Assembly (NCBI GenBank): GCA_930367205.1
Contig: OV884012.1
Coordinates: 153,279,405 to 153,343,404 of the forward strand
DNA: 64,000 bases
Reading direction: 5' to 3'
Origin: Acanthosoma haemorrhoidale
Lineage: Eukaryota; Arthropoda; Insecta; Hemiptera; Acanthosomatidae
Shown piece after piece: positions 32,642 through 44,200 of this stretch (the first letter of the stretch is position 1; every line of letters begins with the position of its first letter). The notes below the pieces were generated by a model. The model did no database searches. It saw only the letters and a program-made list of their open reading frames with translations, and was not told the DNA's origin. The translations under genes were made by a program, and so were the position numbers.

Positions 32642-33906
32642 TGATAAAATGAGATTTTATGAGCAGCTAATATCACAAAATAAAAAAAAAAGATCTAGGT
32701 CCTTAGGTCCAACTCCGACAACGTCGCCTGTAAAGCGAAAACCTAGACGCTCAAATAGGATTATCCCTATAAATTCATCGGCTGCCAGCTCTATGTAAGA
32801 TCTACCACCACTTGCCAGCAGAATCTCCATTCTTCACACCGAATAGCTTCGAGATACTGAGAAATAGCTAACCTGACGACATGGAAGTTATTCAAACACC
32901 AACACAGCCCAAGCCGCCTACTATATTCGTAAGGAATGTTAGCAATTTTAAACTATTATACTCACAAATGAGCAAAGTTGTAGGTACCGGAAAATATACG
33001 TGGCTCAATCGCTCTCGGGATACAAAAATTTCCCCAGACACTCCCGATACTTATCGAGCGATCATCAAGTATTTGGAAGAAACCAATGCAGACTTCCATA
33101 CATATCAGTTGAAACAAGAACGATCGCGCTTCGAGTAGTGATAAGAAATCTGGACCCGACCACACCAGCTGATGAAATTGAAGACGAACTATCAGCTCTG
33201 GGATTCAAAGTTCGGCAAATAACCAACGTTTTACGTGAGGACAGACAACAAAAATAATCCACCAAAATGGCATTACCGTTATTTTTTGTAGATCTCGAGC
33301 GGACACCTGGCGTGGAGAAAATTTATGACTTAACAACCCTGTATTACACAAGAATACAGGTCGAAAAACCTTACCCCAAAAGAGACATCGTCCAATGCCA
33401 TAATTGCCAGGCATAGTGTAGTGGGCAGCACAAAAGCGAATTGTGCAAAAAGCCCCTAAAATCGCCTGCTGTATGCGTGCTCTGCCAGCAAGACCATCTG
33501 GCCAACTACAAGGGCTGTGAGGCCTAAAGGATCCTCAAGTCCAGGAGTGAGCAACGTCGCCGGCCAGAAGAAGAGAAGCCAGCGACAGGTAGCTCAAGAA
33601 GCGCCCCCACCAGAAATTTGAGGCCTTCTGTCTCTTTTGCTGATGCCGTTCGGAACAGAGAGCAGTCAGTCACAGGCACTGCCCACTTCTCCTCCGCAAG
33701 TATCTCTTCCCCAGCATTCCGCTCATCCCGCCAACCAGCAAACCCAATCCCATCCTCAACCACACATCTCGCATATTCCTTCACCTCCAAGCTCTTCAGA
33801 TCTCACTAGCCTATTAACATCATTCCTTACAGAATTCAGAACCCTAATTACCCCTCTCATTTCCCTTCTTATAAAATCTTGTCTCCTACCTTATCCCCGT
33901 TAAACA
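32642..33906 (+). pseudogene. LINE1 ORF1 (gag-like, zinc knuckles)
   Basis: Jockey-type ORF1. The readable frame from 32881 begins MEVIQTPTQPKPPTIFVRNVSNF. After a frameshift near 33135 comes the pre-zinc-knuckle block VVIRNLDPTTPADEIEDELSALGF and LPLFFVDLE. Then come CHNCQA-like and CVLCQQDH Cys/His knuckles (33398-33520), which bind nucleic acid. The tail is Ser/Pro-rich (LRPSVSFADAVRNRE) and ends near 33903. At least four frame breaks are present. Confidence 0.7.
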
Positions 33907-33919
33907 AAATCCATAAGTG

Positions 33920-36679
33920 TATCCTTCTGACTCCTTATCCATTCTCCTTTGGAATGCGAATGGTGTTCGCACCCACACTAACGAGCACTACTCCACGACA
34001 AGAAGATCGACGTAGCTCTTATTAGTGAAACAAGACTTACGAGCAAACGGCCATTTACCGTTCGACAGTACCAGGCTTATCGAAGTGATCACCCAGATGG
34101 AACAGCTCATGCAGGTACCGCTGTCATTGTCCATAACTCCATATCCCACCACATAGTTCCTTTGGTATCACATGATTTCCTTCAATCCACTGCAGTGTCA
34201 ATCACCACCTTCACTTTTCCTCTTACACTAGCATCAGCGTACCGCCCTCCCAATAAATCCATTTCCGACTCCCAATTCATCTCCTTTCTAGACTCCATCG
34301 GACATCGTTTCCTTGTGGGTGGGGACTTTAATGCAAAGCACCAACACTGGGGGTCAAGATCCACAAATACACGAGGACGTGCTTTGCTGTCTGCACTCAC
34401 ACGGAAACATTGCTCCACTATCACTCCTGACACAGCCACCTATTGGCCATCAGATCCCAACCGAAATCCTGATCTCCTTGACTTCTTTTTTTACAATAGT
34501 TTAGGAACACTAAACTACTCACTCACGCGCCTTGATGACCTATCCTCTGATCATAGTCCTTTATTATTAACCATTTCCCTAAGAACAATTCACAAACTGC
34601 CACCTCCTTCATTTTTTAGGGGCCCAGTTAACTGGGACCACTTCCGCCAGCTTCTTACAGAGTCCGTAAACCTAAAATAGTCCTTGAAAACATCCCAAGA
34701 CCTAAACGATGCAGTGCATTTTTTCACTACCCTGGTCCAGAAGTCGGCTTGGGAGGCATCGTCACCCCATCGTCACCCAAAAATCCATAATCATAATCGT
34801 TCACCTCAGCATCTAAAAGATCTAATCCTATCCAAACGCCGCTCCAGAACAGTGTGGCAAAGATCCCGGCATCCTGCCGATCGCCGCTCGTACAATCAGT
34901 ACTGCCGATTGGTAAAGCGGCGATTGGCATCCTTCCGTTCCGATTCTTTCAATTCCCACCTCTCCTCTCTGTCTACCAGGGATAACTGCCGTTCTCTTGT
35001 GGAATGTAACCAAAAAAATTCTAAAGTATCAACCTATTTCACATCCGCTCCGTCGTGATGATGGGTCCTGGGCGGCTTCGGATGGGGTTAGGTCGGAGGA
35101 ATTTGCTCTGCATCTTACCCATACTTTCACACCTCACCTTTCTCATCAAAGCCATACTCACAGCACAACTGTGGAAGATTTCCTCACTTCACCTATTCCT
35201 CTATCTCTTCCACCAAAAGCCGTTAATCCCTCTGAGGTCAAATACCTTCTGAAAAACTTACCTTACCGAAAATCCCCTGGATATGATCTCCTTACTCCTC
35301 AAATTCTCAAACAACTTCCTCCTAAAGCCATAATCTTCCTAACCTATTTATATAATTGCATTATCCGAACGACGCACTTTCCACTCCTCTGGAAACATTC
35401 CATTATTGTCCTATTCGCCAAACCTGGTAAACCACCCAATGACGCCTCATCTTACCGTCCAATTAGCCTACTCCCTATCCTCTCAAAAATATTTGAGAAA
35501 CTCCTACTAAAACGTCTACTTCCAATTGTTGAATCCAAAAACCTTTTTCCCACACACCAGTTTGGTTTCCGCCGACGGCATTCCTTTGCTCAACAAGGTC
35601 TTCGCGTTGTTGATCACATCTCCTCAGCCCTTGAAACCAAACAGTATTGCACTGCTGCCTTTCTTGATATAGCTCAAGCTTTTGACAGGGTTTGGCACGC
35701 AGGTTTGCTCTACAAGCTCAAAAGATATTTACCACAGACTCTTTTCCTAATCCTACAGTCCTACCTTTCAAACCGCTTCTTCCAAGTCCGCTGTGGTTTA
35801 GAATACTCTAACTACTATCCCATAAATGCAGGAGTTCCACAGGGCAGTGTCCTGGGCCCCATACTCTATAACCTATACACCGCTGATGTCCCCTCTACTT
35901 CCAATACCTTCTTGGCCACATTTGCAGATGGCACTGCAGTCTTGTCATCCTATCCAGACCCCGACATAGCATCCCATAACCTTCAAAAACACCTTGACGA
36001 GATCGAGTATTGGTGCAATCAATGGCGGATCAAAGTTAATGAAGCAAAATGCTCCCACATTACCTTCACCCTTTTTCGCAAGACTTGTCCACTAGTTTAT
36101 TTTAATTCTATTCCTCTCCCTGTATTCGAGACAGTACGATACTTAGGCTTCCATCTCGACAAACGACTGACCTGGAACCCACATACGAGACTAAAAAGAC
36201 AAGAACTAAACAGGCGCTTTGGACAACTGTACAGACTACTTCAAAGGACATCCCATCTCTCAATAGAAAATAAACTACTAATCTACAAAGTTATACTTAA
36301 ACCAATCTGGACATACGGAATAGAGCTATGGGGGACAGCAAAAAAGTCGAACATCAAGCGTATCCAATCCTTTCAATCAAAAGTCCTGAGAACAATAGTA
36401 AATGCCCCTTATTATGTTAGCAACAAAACCCTTCTTAACGACCTTAATATACCCTACATTCTAGAACTCATCCCTTCTAAGTTAATGAAATTCCACAGTA
36501 GCCTTTTCAACCACCCTAATCCTGTAGCACAGTCATTGCACTGCACCACTCATCCCTATAATCCTCCTTGGAGACGCGTGACAGCGGGGGTCCTGGCAAT
36601 GGCCAGTTACTCCAATCATTACCTGAGCGTCTGTGGCTCTCGCGCTCTTGGTCAGCCTCCACTGGCTAGTATTCGGTGA
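33920..36679 (+). pseudogene. LINE1 ORF2 (endonuclease and reverse transcriptase)
   Basis: Apurinic-type endonuclease motifs: LLWNANGV (33950), DVALISETRL (34010), a YRPPNKS block, GGDFNAKHQHWGS (34320) and SSDHSPLL (34550). The RT frame 34997-36679 has KSPGYDLLTPQIL, SYRPISLLPILSKIFEKLL, FRRRHSFAQQG, FLDIAQAFDRVWH, GVPQGSVLGPILYNLY and WRIKVNEAKC. The catalytic box reads FADG (35921-35932) where the family has FADD, so a catalytic aspartate is lost. Frameshifts occur near 33980, 34680 and 35000. The family (Jockey clade) is inferred from the motif pattern. Confidence 0.85.
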
Positions 36680-36879
36680 CGCGGCAGACGGAGGAGCGTG
36701 GGGGACTTCCCAAGACTCCGCTTTCTCTTCGCATGTGGATTTGGGAGGTCTCTGGGCTGTCTGTAAATATTGTATGAATGAGTGAGTGAATGATGAATTG
36801 TAAATATGGTATGAATGAGAGCGTTTATCGCAATTACTGATTGTAATTATAGCCCAATAAAGAGTATAATAAAACTAGT

Positions 36880-37101
36880 ATGATGGATAGAATGGAGTCG
36901 GTGATACGTCGTTTGGGAGAGGAAGGTATCGAAACTTTAACTACTGAAGAATTGAGAGTTTTACCTCGATCATTACTTTTGTACCTTTTCGACTACACAT
37001 TAGACTACATCTGGGACAACTTACCTGAGGAATGGCGAGAGGATGAGGAATTTATCCAGAAACGAAGACTCTCATGCCTCAATGAATATATTAATTATTA
37101 A
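36880..37101 (+). CDS. Small unassigned Polinton protein (73 aa)
   Basis: Starts MMDRMESVIRRLGEEG, with a helical middle and a C-terminus LPEEWREDEEFIQKRRLSCL. I have met the pattern 'LPE-W--DE---KRRLSCL' as unassigned small proteins in insect Polinton-like elements, but I cannot name a function. The first ATG falls in the target duplication of LINE1, which now separates the gene from its promoter. AATAAA follows at about 37141. Confidence 0.55.
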   Translation: MMDRMESVIRRLGEEGIETLTTEELRVLPRSLLLYLFDYTLDYIWDNLPEEWREDEEFIQKRRLSCLNEYINY

Positions 37102-37240
37102 TTGTAATATTATATCTATAATTTATTCATGTTTTATTTCAAATAAACCATAGAAATTTAAAAAAAAAATTTTATTTACCTTTATTCTCCTTTTTACTTA
37201 GGGAAAAGTTAAAAAAAAAACGTATAGACATAACAATTAT

Positions 37241-37852
37241 TTATTGAATATAGTTCAAATTACAATTTATGTGGGTATTATTACACATTTTTTCGAGTTC
37301 ATTTAAATTATTAAAAAGAGTATTAGTATTAATATTAAAGTCCATTGATGAAGATTTCACAGGTTCTTCACCTTCTTCATGTTTCTTATAGAGTTCAGCC
37401 ATCTTGGTTATCAAGTCCAGTGAGTCGTTGATTTTCTTAACTTCTCTATAAAGCTTTGTCACATCATTTTTGTTGAAACATGCCGAAGGTGTATTCAGCT
37501 GAAGGGTTGATGGAATCTGGTTAAACATTGCGAAACAAAGAATTACCTGTTCAGTTTTCATGATCCTGTTCCTCCCTCTCTTGGAAAATATGCAATTTAC
37601 ATTTTTACATCCTAGTCGGTCTTCAACCTCCACTTTCTTGGGCCTGCTTTGCAAAAGAGACAACATCCTTGGAACTTGGACGACGATGAATTTCCATTCT
37701 TCTGTATCCATATACACTGTAGTTTTCTTGTCGATGACAGCGACAGTGGGCACAAAATCACAAAGACCAACTCGAACTAGTTTGCTACAAGTGATGTGGT
37801 ACTCAGTCACTAGTTCCAATCGTCGTGGACCCTCCATCTGCCTAGGCTTCAA
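37241..37852 (-). CDS. Unassigned 203-residue Polinton protein
   Basis: An intact minus-strand frame. The N-terminal half is compact (LVRVGLCDFVPTVAVIDKKTTVYMDTEEWKFIVV), which looks like a beta-rich domain with a conserved EW. It is followed by basic loops (SKRGRNRIMKTE). The C-terminal half is helical and charged, with a possible coiled coil (KLYREVKKINDSLDLITKMAELYKKHEEG). The first half recalls small DNA-binding proteins, but this is a guess. It lies tail-to-tail with the small gene at 36880 and 150 bp downstream of the BIR gene on the same strand. Confidence 0.6.
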   Translation of the reverse strand: MKPRQMEGPRRLELVTEYHITCSKLVRVGLCDFVPTVAVIDKKTTVYMDTEEWKFIVVQVPRMLSLLQSRPKKVEVEDRLGCKNVNCIFSKRGRNRIMKTEQVILCFAMFNQIPSTLQLNTPSACFNKNDVTKLYREVKKINDSLDLITKMAELYKKHEEGEEPVKSSSMDFNINTNTLFNNLNELEKMCNNTHINCNLNYIQ

Positions 37853-38004
37853 CGAGACTAAAAGATTTAACAGAGAGGTGGGGATAGATGAAGTTTTTCT
37901 ATTTTTTTTACTAGTTGGTCTTGTTTTTTTTTATTTCATATAAAACTATTTGGGCCTTTAAATGTGCAAGTTATTGAATAAAACGTGTAAACCTCTTACG
38001 CATG

Positions 38005-38316
38005 TTAGCTGTTTTCATGTTCTTTTTTATTATCAACTTCATCTATTAGTAATAATGGTAGCTTCTCTAGTTGTTCCAAGTACTCGATAAACGGACAATA
38101 TTTAGCCCATTTCTTGTGATCTACAAAATGGTCATCATGTACCAACCATTGGTGTAATATTACTCCACAAAAAGGACACCTTGTTAAGTCTGAATTTTTC
38201 AAATAATAAAATCCTGCTGATGCAAGCTTGACGGCACTCACCGGTGAAGACCATCCAACAAATGTAGACAGACGATCATTCTCATACCTCAGACTCCAAC
38301 CTGAGCGCTTACACAT
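38005..38316 (-). CDS. BIR-domain (inhibitor-of-apoptosis-like) protein of Polinton A
   Basis: The 103-residue frame is intact and consists of little more than one BIR domain. It begins RYENDRLSTFVGW, with SAVKLASAGFYYL, then the zinc site C-x2-C-x16-H-x6-C (RCPFCG ... HKKWAKYC), an exact match to the BIR consensus. Such domains bind caspases or IAP antagonists and block cell death in baculoviruses and insects. No RING domain follows; the tail is acidic (DEVDNKKEHENS). The gene is the outermost one at the right end, next to the terminal repeat, and points inward. Confidence 0.9.
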   Translation of the reverse strand: MCKRSGWSLRYENDRLSTFVGWSSPVSAVKLASAGFYYLKNSDLTRCPFCGVILHQWLVHDDHFVDHKKWAKYCPFIEYLEQLEKLPLLLIDEVDNKKEHENS

Positions 38317-38414
38317 CTTGAACTAATAGAAAGAACAGACGCCCTGAGATTAAAGACACATTTTACCCCCACCCACATTAATACCATACTTCAACTGACC
38401 CATGCAAAAGCCGT

Positions 38415-38805
38415 GCATGAGCAGGAACCATGAATGGGACACCTAGACCCAGCTGTGTTACGTCACAGGGGAACTCTTATCGCTGAATGGCCTGACGTCA
38501 GAGGGGTGAGCCCCCAGCTGCTCTTCAATGGGACATAGTGAGTCACTGTGACTCACATCCCATGCGACGTTGCCAGATCTCCCCCCCCTTAGCGTTGCCG
38601 GATCTACTATCTGGAGGCTCCTGAACCACTTATAAACTCTTATCAACCCCCAATGACGCACCAATTCGCCGAAATTACACACCCATTCCCAGAATTTCCT
38701 CCCCCCTCGCCCTGGCAATCACTTAAAAGTCACGAGATAACATGATACGACACCCTTCAAGGTCATATCTCGTTACCCTTACTCAACCCGCCTTTTATAT
38801 CTACT
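38415..38805 (-). repeat. Right terminal inverted repeat of Polinton A
   Basis: Reverse complement of the left repeat over at least the outer 100 bp, with further shared blocks (GGGTGTGTAAT, GCGTCATTGGG, ATAGTAGATC, CAACGTCGCATGGG). It is longer than the left one by inner sequence that contains GTGACTCACAGTGACTCACAT-like words. It ends CTACT at 38801-38805. Confidence 0.85.
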
Positions 38806-39540
38806 ATTAAGATAACTAGCTATAGGTAAAAAAATAAACAAAATATATATATGTATAAAAAAAAAAAGTATATATAGCTAGTTTAGGATTTGTAAATATG
38901 TTATTAGAGGTGTTTCTTTTCTCTTTACTTTAGTTTTGTGTTTTCTTCTTTCTTTTTATACATTATCATCATGGGTTTTTTTTTTTTTTTGAGAATAAAA
39001 GAAACAAAACAGAATAACCGAAGGTGCGCTGATCGGTGCAGCAATCCCATTGCACTGGAATACGCACACCACAGGCTACGTAACCCCACGAAACAATTTA
39101 AATTATTGTTATTTTTTTGGCACAATTTTATTGATATTATGGTCAATTTTTTTATTACTACCAGAGTTCCATTTGATGAGACAATGTTGTTGTAAATTAA
39201 AGGAACACCATGAACAATAATAAAGTGTTATTAATCAATTACTTAATAATTAAAATAAAAAAAAATGATATATATTTACCAGACTACAGCACCAAATTAA
39301 ACATCAAGGTGCCCTTAATAATAATATGCAATAGGGGTTAGGACGTTAAATGGACTGTATTACAAAATGTTTGTTTTTGCGTTTACTTAACAACCAAAGT
39401 TGTATGTGACGGTATGCCATTTTAGTTTGAAGGTTTACTTGATGCCCTATCATTTTTTCCTTAAAATGAATATTCTTCTATAACATTGAGAAGGGTTTCA
39501 AATTTAAATATATAGAAGCTCTAATTATAATATAATAATA
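38806..39540. other. AT-rich flank right of Polinton A
   Basis: Poly-A and poly-T tracts and a short palindromic pair (AACTAGCTATA at about 38812 and TATATAGCTAGTTTA at 38870). No gene was seen. Confidence 0.5.
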
Positions 39541-39546
39541 TAGGAT

Positions 39547-39972
39547 ATGTTATTAAATCAATTATTGTCAAAACAACGAAAATTCATAATTTTTGATTTT
39601 ATTATTGGGGCATCGTCACTTTTAACATGCCATGGGGCTATGGCCCTCGTGGAAGATTTGGAATGCCAAAAAGGGTTCTGTCATGCCACATTCATCCTAA
39701 TTCATTCCTTCTGTCTTGTTCATACACCAAATAACCCATTCCCGCTTTGTCCAGGACCACCTATCCCAAACTTAAAAAAGCGAATCACTTCAAGTTTCGA
39801 TATCATCTCCCAACTGATAGATGATATAAACCTTTGCCTCCTGGAAATACGCTGGAAACAAACTATAGAGAACAAGCGATGGATCAATATTACTACACTT
39901 CAAGCTACATGTTCTTACTATCCTGTACTGGTCATACAGGGTTATCCATTAGACAGCGCTTTACATGATTAA
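39547..39972 (+). CDS. Unassigned 141-residue open frame
   Basis: Unrecognised. It has many Cys, Pro and His (LECQKGFCHATFILIHSFCLVHTPNN, LCPGPPIPN) and then a helical stretch (ITSSFDIISQLIDDINLCLLEIRW). The length is well above chance for an AT-rich region and the composition is protein-like, but no start context or splice evidence supports it. It may be an exon of a decayed element. Confidence 0.3.
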   Translation: MLLNQLLSKQRKFIIFDFIIGASSLLTCHGAMALVEDLECQKGFCHATFILIHSFCLVHTPNNPFPLCPGPPIPNLKKRITSSFDIISQLIDDINLCLLEIRWKQTIENKRWINITTLQATCSYYPVLVIQGYPLDSALHD

Positions 39973-40576
39973 TTCCATCTAGTCTACTGAATCCCTAGAG
40001 CAATAGTCACCAAATAGCGGACTGCAACAAAATTGTGAAAATCAGAAAATAATAGTGTTTCAGTGGACAATGTACCACATAGGCGGTAATCATAAGCGTA
40101 GGTAACTTCTCCCGCCACAGAAGTAACTTCCAGAAATATAAAATTCGTACTTTATGTTCAATCTACATATCATCAGCACAAATGATGTACCAATCTATGG
40201 CTAAACCAAGATAGTGTTCAGAAGCTTTATTACGTGTTTATTGGACTCTTGCCAAACATATTGAAAAAGAGTTAATGCTGGATGCTATAAATGCGTTATT
40301 TGAGAATAATAAAGGATATCATTGACTCTATTGGACGTTTTTCAGTATTAATAATTATTATCTGCTTCTTCATATACAAGGAATACACAACTTTTGGCAG
40401 AGATTTTAGCTGACACAGATTAATTTCTTAAGCCCTAGACAAGAATCGAGTGGTAAACTGGGAAGAGAGGGGATGAAGAAAAATCATGCTTTAAGAAAGA
40501 GTCCTACAGTTGGAATTAATCGCCTTTAAGAGAGATGTGGTTTCAAAAGACATTTATGCTCAAGTTCAAAAAAACT
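39973..40576. other. Gene-free stretch before the right arm
   Basis: AT-rich. No motif or repeat beyond short runs was seen. The inverted-duplication match begins at about 40577. Confidence 0.5.
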
Positions 40577-41255
40577 CAAGGGAGTGACTAATTTTGGATT
40601 AAAAGTGTTAATAAGGTCAACATGGGGGAAGACCAGGAACGGGGAATGGGGCACGGACGATGGGACCGACAGAGCAGTTTAAGGGTAGAAGTTGAACGGC
40701 AGGTGATTTCAGAAATGTTATCTTTTCAGGATTGATTTTGGTTGATATATGATATATTGATATATGGATTGACAGGACCGAACTTAGATGAAACTAAGAG
40801 AGGAAGAATGAGAGGAATACGCCATCATAAGCCGGGAGGGAATGTCATCAACATTGTGGACACCAGTCATAATGTAGCAAAATGTCAAAACATAACTGAA
40901 TTCTGGAAACAAGTAGTAAGTGGCAGGAAAATAGACTTATTGAGGACAGTAGAAATTGAGAAGGCCTAATTACTTAAGTCTTCAGTATGTACATAGCGTG
41001 CTGTGGTTGGCAGGAATACAGTAAATTTGAGGATAAACAGTACATATAAAAAATGAGGTAAAAATTAAATTAAAGTTAGAAAGTAAATTTTTTAAATCAG
41101 TAAGTAAGACAATAAAAATTAAAATGTCTATACAAGCTTCTATTGTTCTCTTCTAGGTTATAATGCCGTATTGATCCTCATGAAATGAACACGGCTCTTT
41201 CAATTTTTTATTCATCTAACTGTTGCATCATATACATATACAAGTTTAATAAAAT

Positions 41256-44200
41256 ATGACTTGTGTGTCTCACGCTAGCGATCCAAACGAGAAGTATACG
41301 AGTTGGCTTTTGTCACTAGATACTATGAAGCTCGTGGATTCAGTAGCACGTGCTATCAATAGAATATATTCACCGACTGATGTGATAGCTGAAGATTTCA
41401 TTAAGAAGCACTACTTTGGACTGGCTTCAATAACCATGATGTTCCCAAAAATAGGCAAGGGTGGTACTATGGTAATCACGTTGAAACTAGGGTTATATTT
41501 GGGTTTTTTGTTATTCCATTTTGGTGTTCTTGTGAGGCCTCTTTCTCAACTTTTTCATTGCAGCATAGTCTTATTCGGCCAGGCGTTACACTATAGCATA
41601 CTGTTGACGTTATTGATCTCACTAATAATTTTAATCCAATTTAAACGCAGAGAGATCTTAAGCGTTCATAAGGCTCTCGCTACAAACTTGTTTGACTACT
41701 CCGAACCTTACGTATGCAATACACAGAAGTTTCAGGCTGAGATGCGCAAAGAGAGACTATACGCAGTTCCTGTTGTAGTAATGGGCATAGTGATAGTTGT
41801 CTGCATTTCCCTAGAAAAACAAATCAACCAGTACGGTAACTTTAACTTCGACAAGACTTCGAATCTTACGGTCAACTACAACTTACCAGTACCTTTCGGG
41901 CGTTATCCCTACCAGACTGACGAACCCATTGTTTATTACGTCACTGCGTTACTTCAGATTTTAATGGCGATCTCAATTGCATTATTTATCTTGATCGGTG
42001 GATATGTGTACATGATTTCAGCACAGAACCTGTGTATGCAGATAAAAATCCTACAGAAATCCTTGAAAAACATCGAAAAGCGATCATTAAAAATGCTAGC
42101 CACGGAATTTGGAAACAACCTTAAGTTATCTAGTGAAAAGCTATATGCCAATAAATCATTTTCCCATTGTTACAAAACGTGCCTGAAAAATAATTTCCAG
42201 CACCATCAAGAAATAATAAGGTATTTATAACTACTAATTATGTTATATGAACTATCTCTTGTTACCTAACCCTGGACGGGTATTTCAGGGAGTAGATAAG
42301 TCAAAACGTCATTAGCAAGCGCTAGGGTTATCTGCTCCGCCCTAAGACGCCTGGGTTATATAGGCAGGCCACCGGTGGTGGGGATGGTTCCCCCACCTGC
42401 GGCTGTATCCCCCACTAGCTTCTCCTCCCTCTCCGACTGACGTCATACTCTTTATTATGGAAACATAGATAGATATTTTCTGGGCCGAGAAGAGGGAAAC
42501 TTCTAATTATTCGTAATTAAGAGGCGGCCACAACATAGTTTTTTTGTTCTTTACAGGAATTATTGTTTACATGAGTGTTTCATTTCAGTAAGGCATACTA
42601 AGCTTAAAATAAAAGCAGCCAAATAGGAGATTAATTAAATTTACTCAATTTCTCCAACCATGTTTCAGTAACCACACTTCGGAGAAACCTTTTCCCGGCT
42701 GTGTGCATCCTACATTCCTGCTAATTTATTTCTGGTCAGGATACCACTCCTAATGGCTACGTATAAATTTTTAAAATTATTTCAAGTACCTTAGCACGAT
42801 TTTTCTGTCCTTGTTCTTGTTTATATAAATAATCAATGGCAGACATTATTATTGTACATATATACGGTTTTATAAAATATCATACGTATTTTCAGGGTTT
42901 TTAATGATTGGAAATCAATATTTTCAGTGATTGTATGTGCTTGTTACGCCTTAGGATCAATCATGATTGCTTTCAACTTACTAGCAATAAGTTCCGTGAG
43001 TAGTTAGTTTATAGTTTTCTATGAATAGTTTATTTAATTTACCAATTTAATAATAAAATTTATGTTCAATGCTGAATCTATAAATATATCCTTTACTGGA
43101 TTACTTGTTTCAGTGGAGAGAACTACCTGGTAGTACATTAAGTTCATGTGCTTTGTGTTTAGCTGAGGTGGGGTTCCTATATATGTTCTCCATGTTTGGT
43201 CAGAAGCTTACAGACCAGGTAATAGAACAAATAATACACTTATCTTATTTAAAATGTTTTTATTTACTTTATTACACATCAATTACGTATATTTGTACCG
43301 GAACAATTACTTGAAGTACTACTTTCCAGTACTATGTTTAGTGTTATGACCTTATTCGCTTTTCTCTATGAAAATTTATGTAATTATTTGTTTATGCATG
43401 TATTTTATTTGAAAACAGGTGCATACTTGAGTCACTTTAGTAAATAGTTGAGAGTTTTGTAATCGATCTACTTTAATTCTAATCCAAGATCCCTGATCCA
43501 ATCACTAGAAGTCATTGTCACCAGGTGGTACGACCTACAATTCAGGGAGTGTGGGCTTTGCCTTGTAGTCTACTGAAACTTGTACCAACCCTTTCATAGG
43601 ACTGGGTCCTTTGAAAAACCTGCGAATTCGGTGGGTGTAATGTCTTGCTTAATATTAAGCGGCTGAAGTTTAGCGTTGGGTAGAGTTTGTAATTTTGCTA
43701 AAGTATGAGCCAAATATGAAATTTAGCTAGTCTACTTCCTTTTGTAAGGGTTTACCATCCACAGAAACTGTAATATCGATTTCCCAGGAAAATAAGTTAT
43801 TACGTAAAAGTGGACAACCCTGGAAGGAACGTGTGAAATGGCATGACACTAATAAGAAACAGTTTAAATATCTGAGTCACATCGATTGGATCCATAATTT
43901 ACCTGTTTGGTATCAGCACAGGTTTTGCCAATGATTTGGTGCACAGTTTAGCGACATACCCTTTGGTCGAACATAGCAAGAAAAGTAGCTTTTTAGGATC
44001 AACTTTGCAGCCGTTTTTTCCAATATCTCTGAAATAAACAGACGATAGTAGTCAGGCTGAAATAAAATGTTTGACAGAAAGTCGCAGTATAAACTAGGTC
44101 CGGAATATTGTAGTTTTGACGACCACGTAAATTATTAGTCTCCGACTGGGTGAAAAATATCAAGTGTCATCCTTATAACTATGTGGTATAACAGAACTGG

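Larger units (their letters stand above)
32257..36887 (+). mobile_element. LINE1: full-length Jockey-clade non-LTR retrotransposon
   Basis: The element is 32269-36875 (4607 bp). It is flanked by the exact 12-bp duplication TAGTATGATGGA at 32257-32268 and 36876-36887. It has a 5' untranslated region, ORF1 with zinc knuckles, ORF2 with endonuclease and reverse transcriptase, and a 3' end in ATAAAGAGTATAATAAAAC. It landed at the start codon of the next Polinton gene, whose ATG is kept inside the right duplication. Frameshifts in both ORFs and a changed RT active site make it inactive. Confidence 0.9.
10313..38805 (+). mobile_element. Polinton/Maverick (adintovirus-like) element A, with nested insertions
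   Basis: The boundaries come from inverted terminal repeats: AGTAG at 10313 and CTACT at 38801-38805, each followed inward by a shared AAAGGCGGGTTGAG-type block. Between them lie the hallmark genes of a virus-like DNA transposon: A32/FtsK-type ATPase, chromodomain integrase, protein-primed family B polymerase, adenain-like protease, penton and major capsid proteins. The span is 28.5 kb; removing the nested LTR elements, the LINE and their target duplications leaves about 13.2 kb. No matching 6-bp target duplication is seen (gacaac left, attaag right), so one flank has been rearranged since insertion. Most genes carry breaks, so the copy is probably a fossil. Confidence 0.85.

Noticed and set aside
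33524..33790. Minus-strand frame in LINE1
   Set aside because: Antisense of the Ser/Pro-rich ORF1 tail; sense frame matches LINE2.
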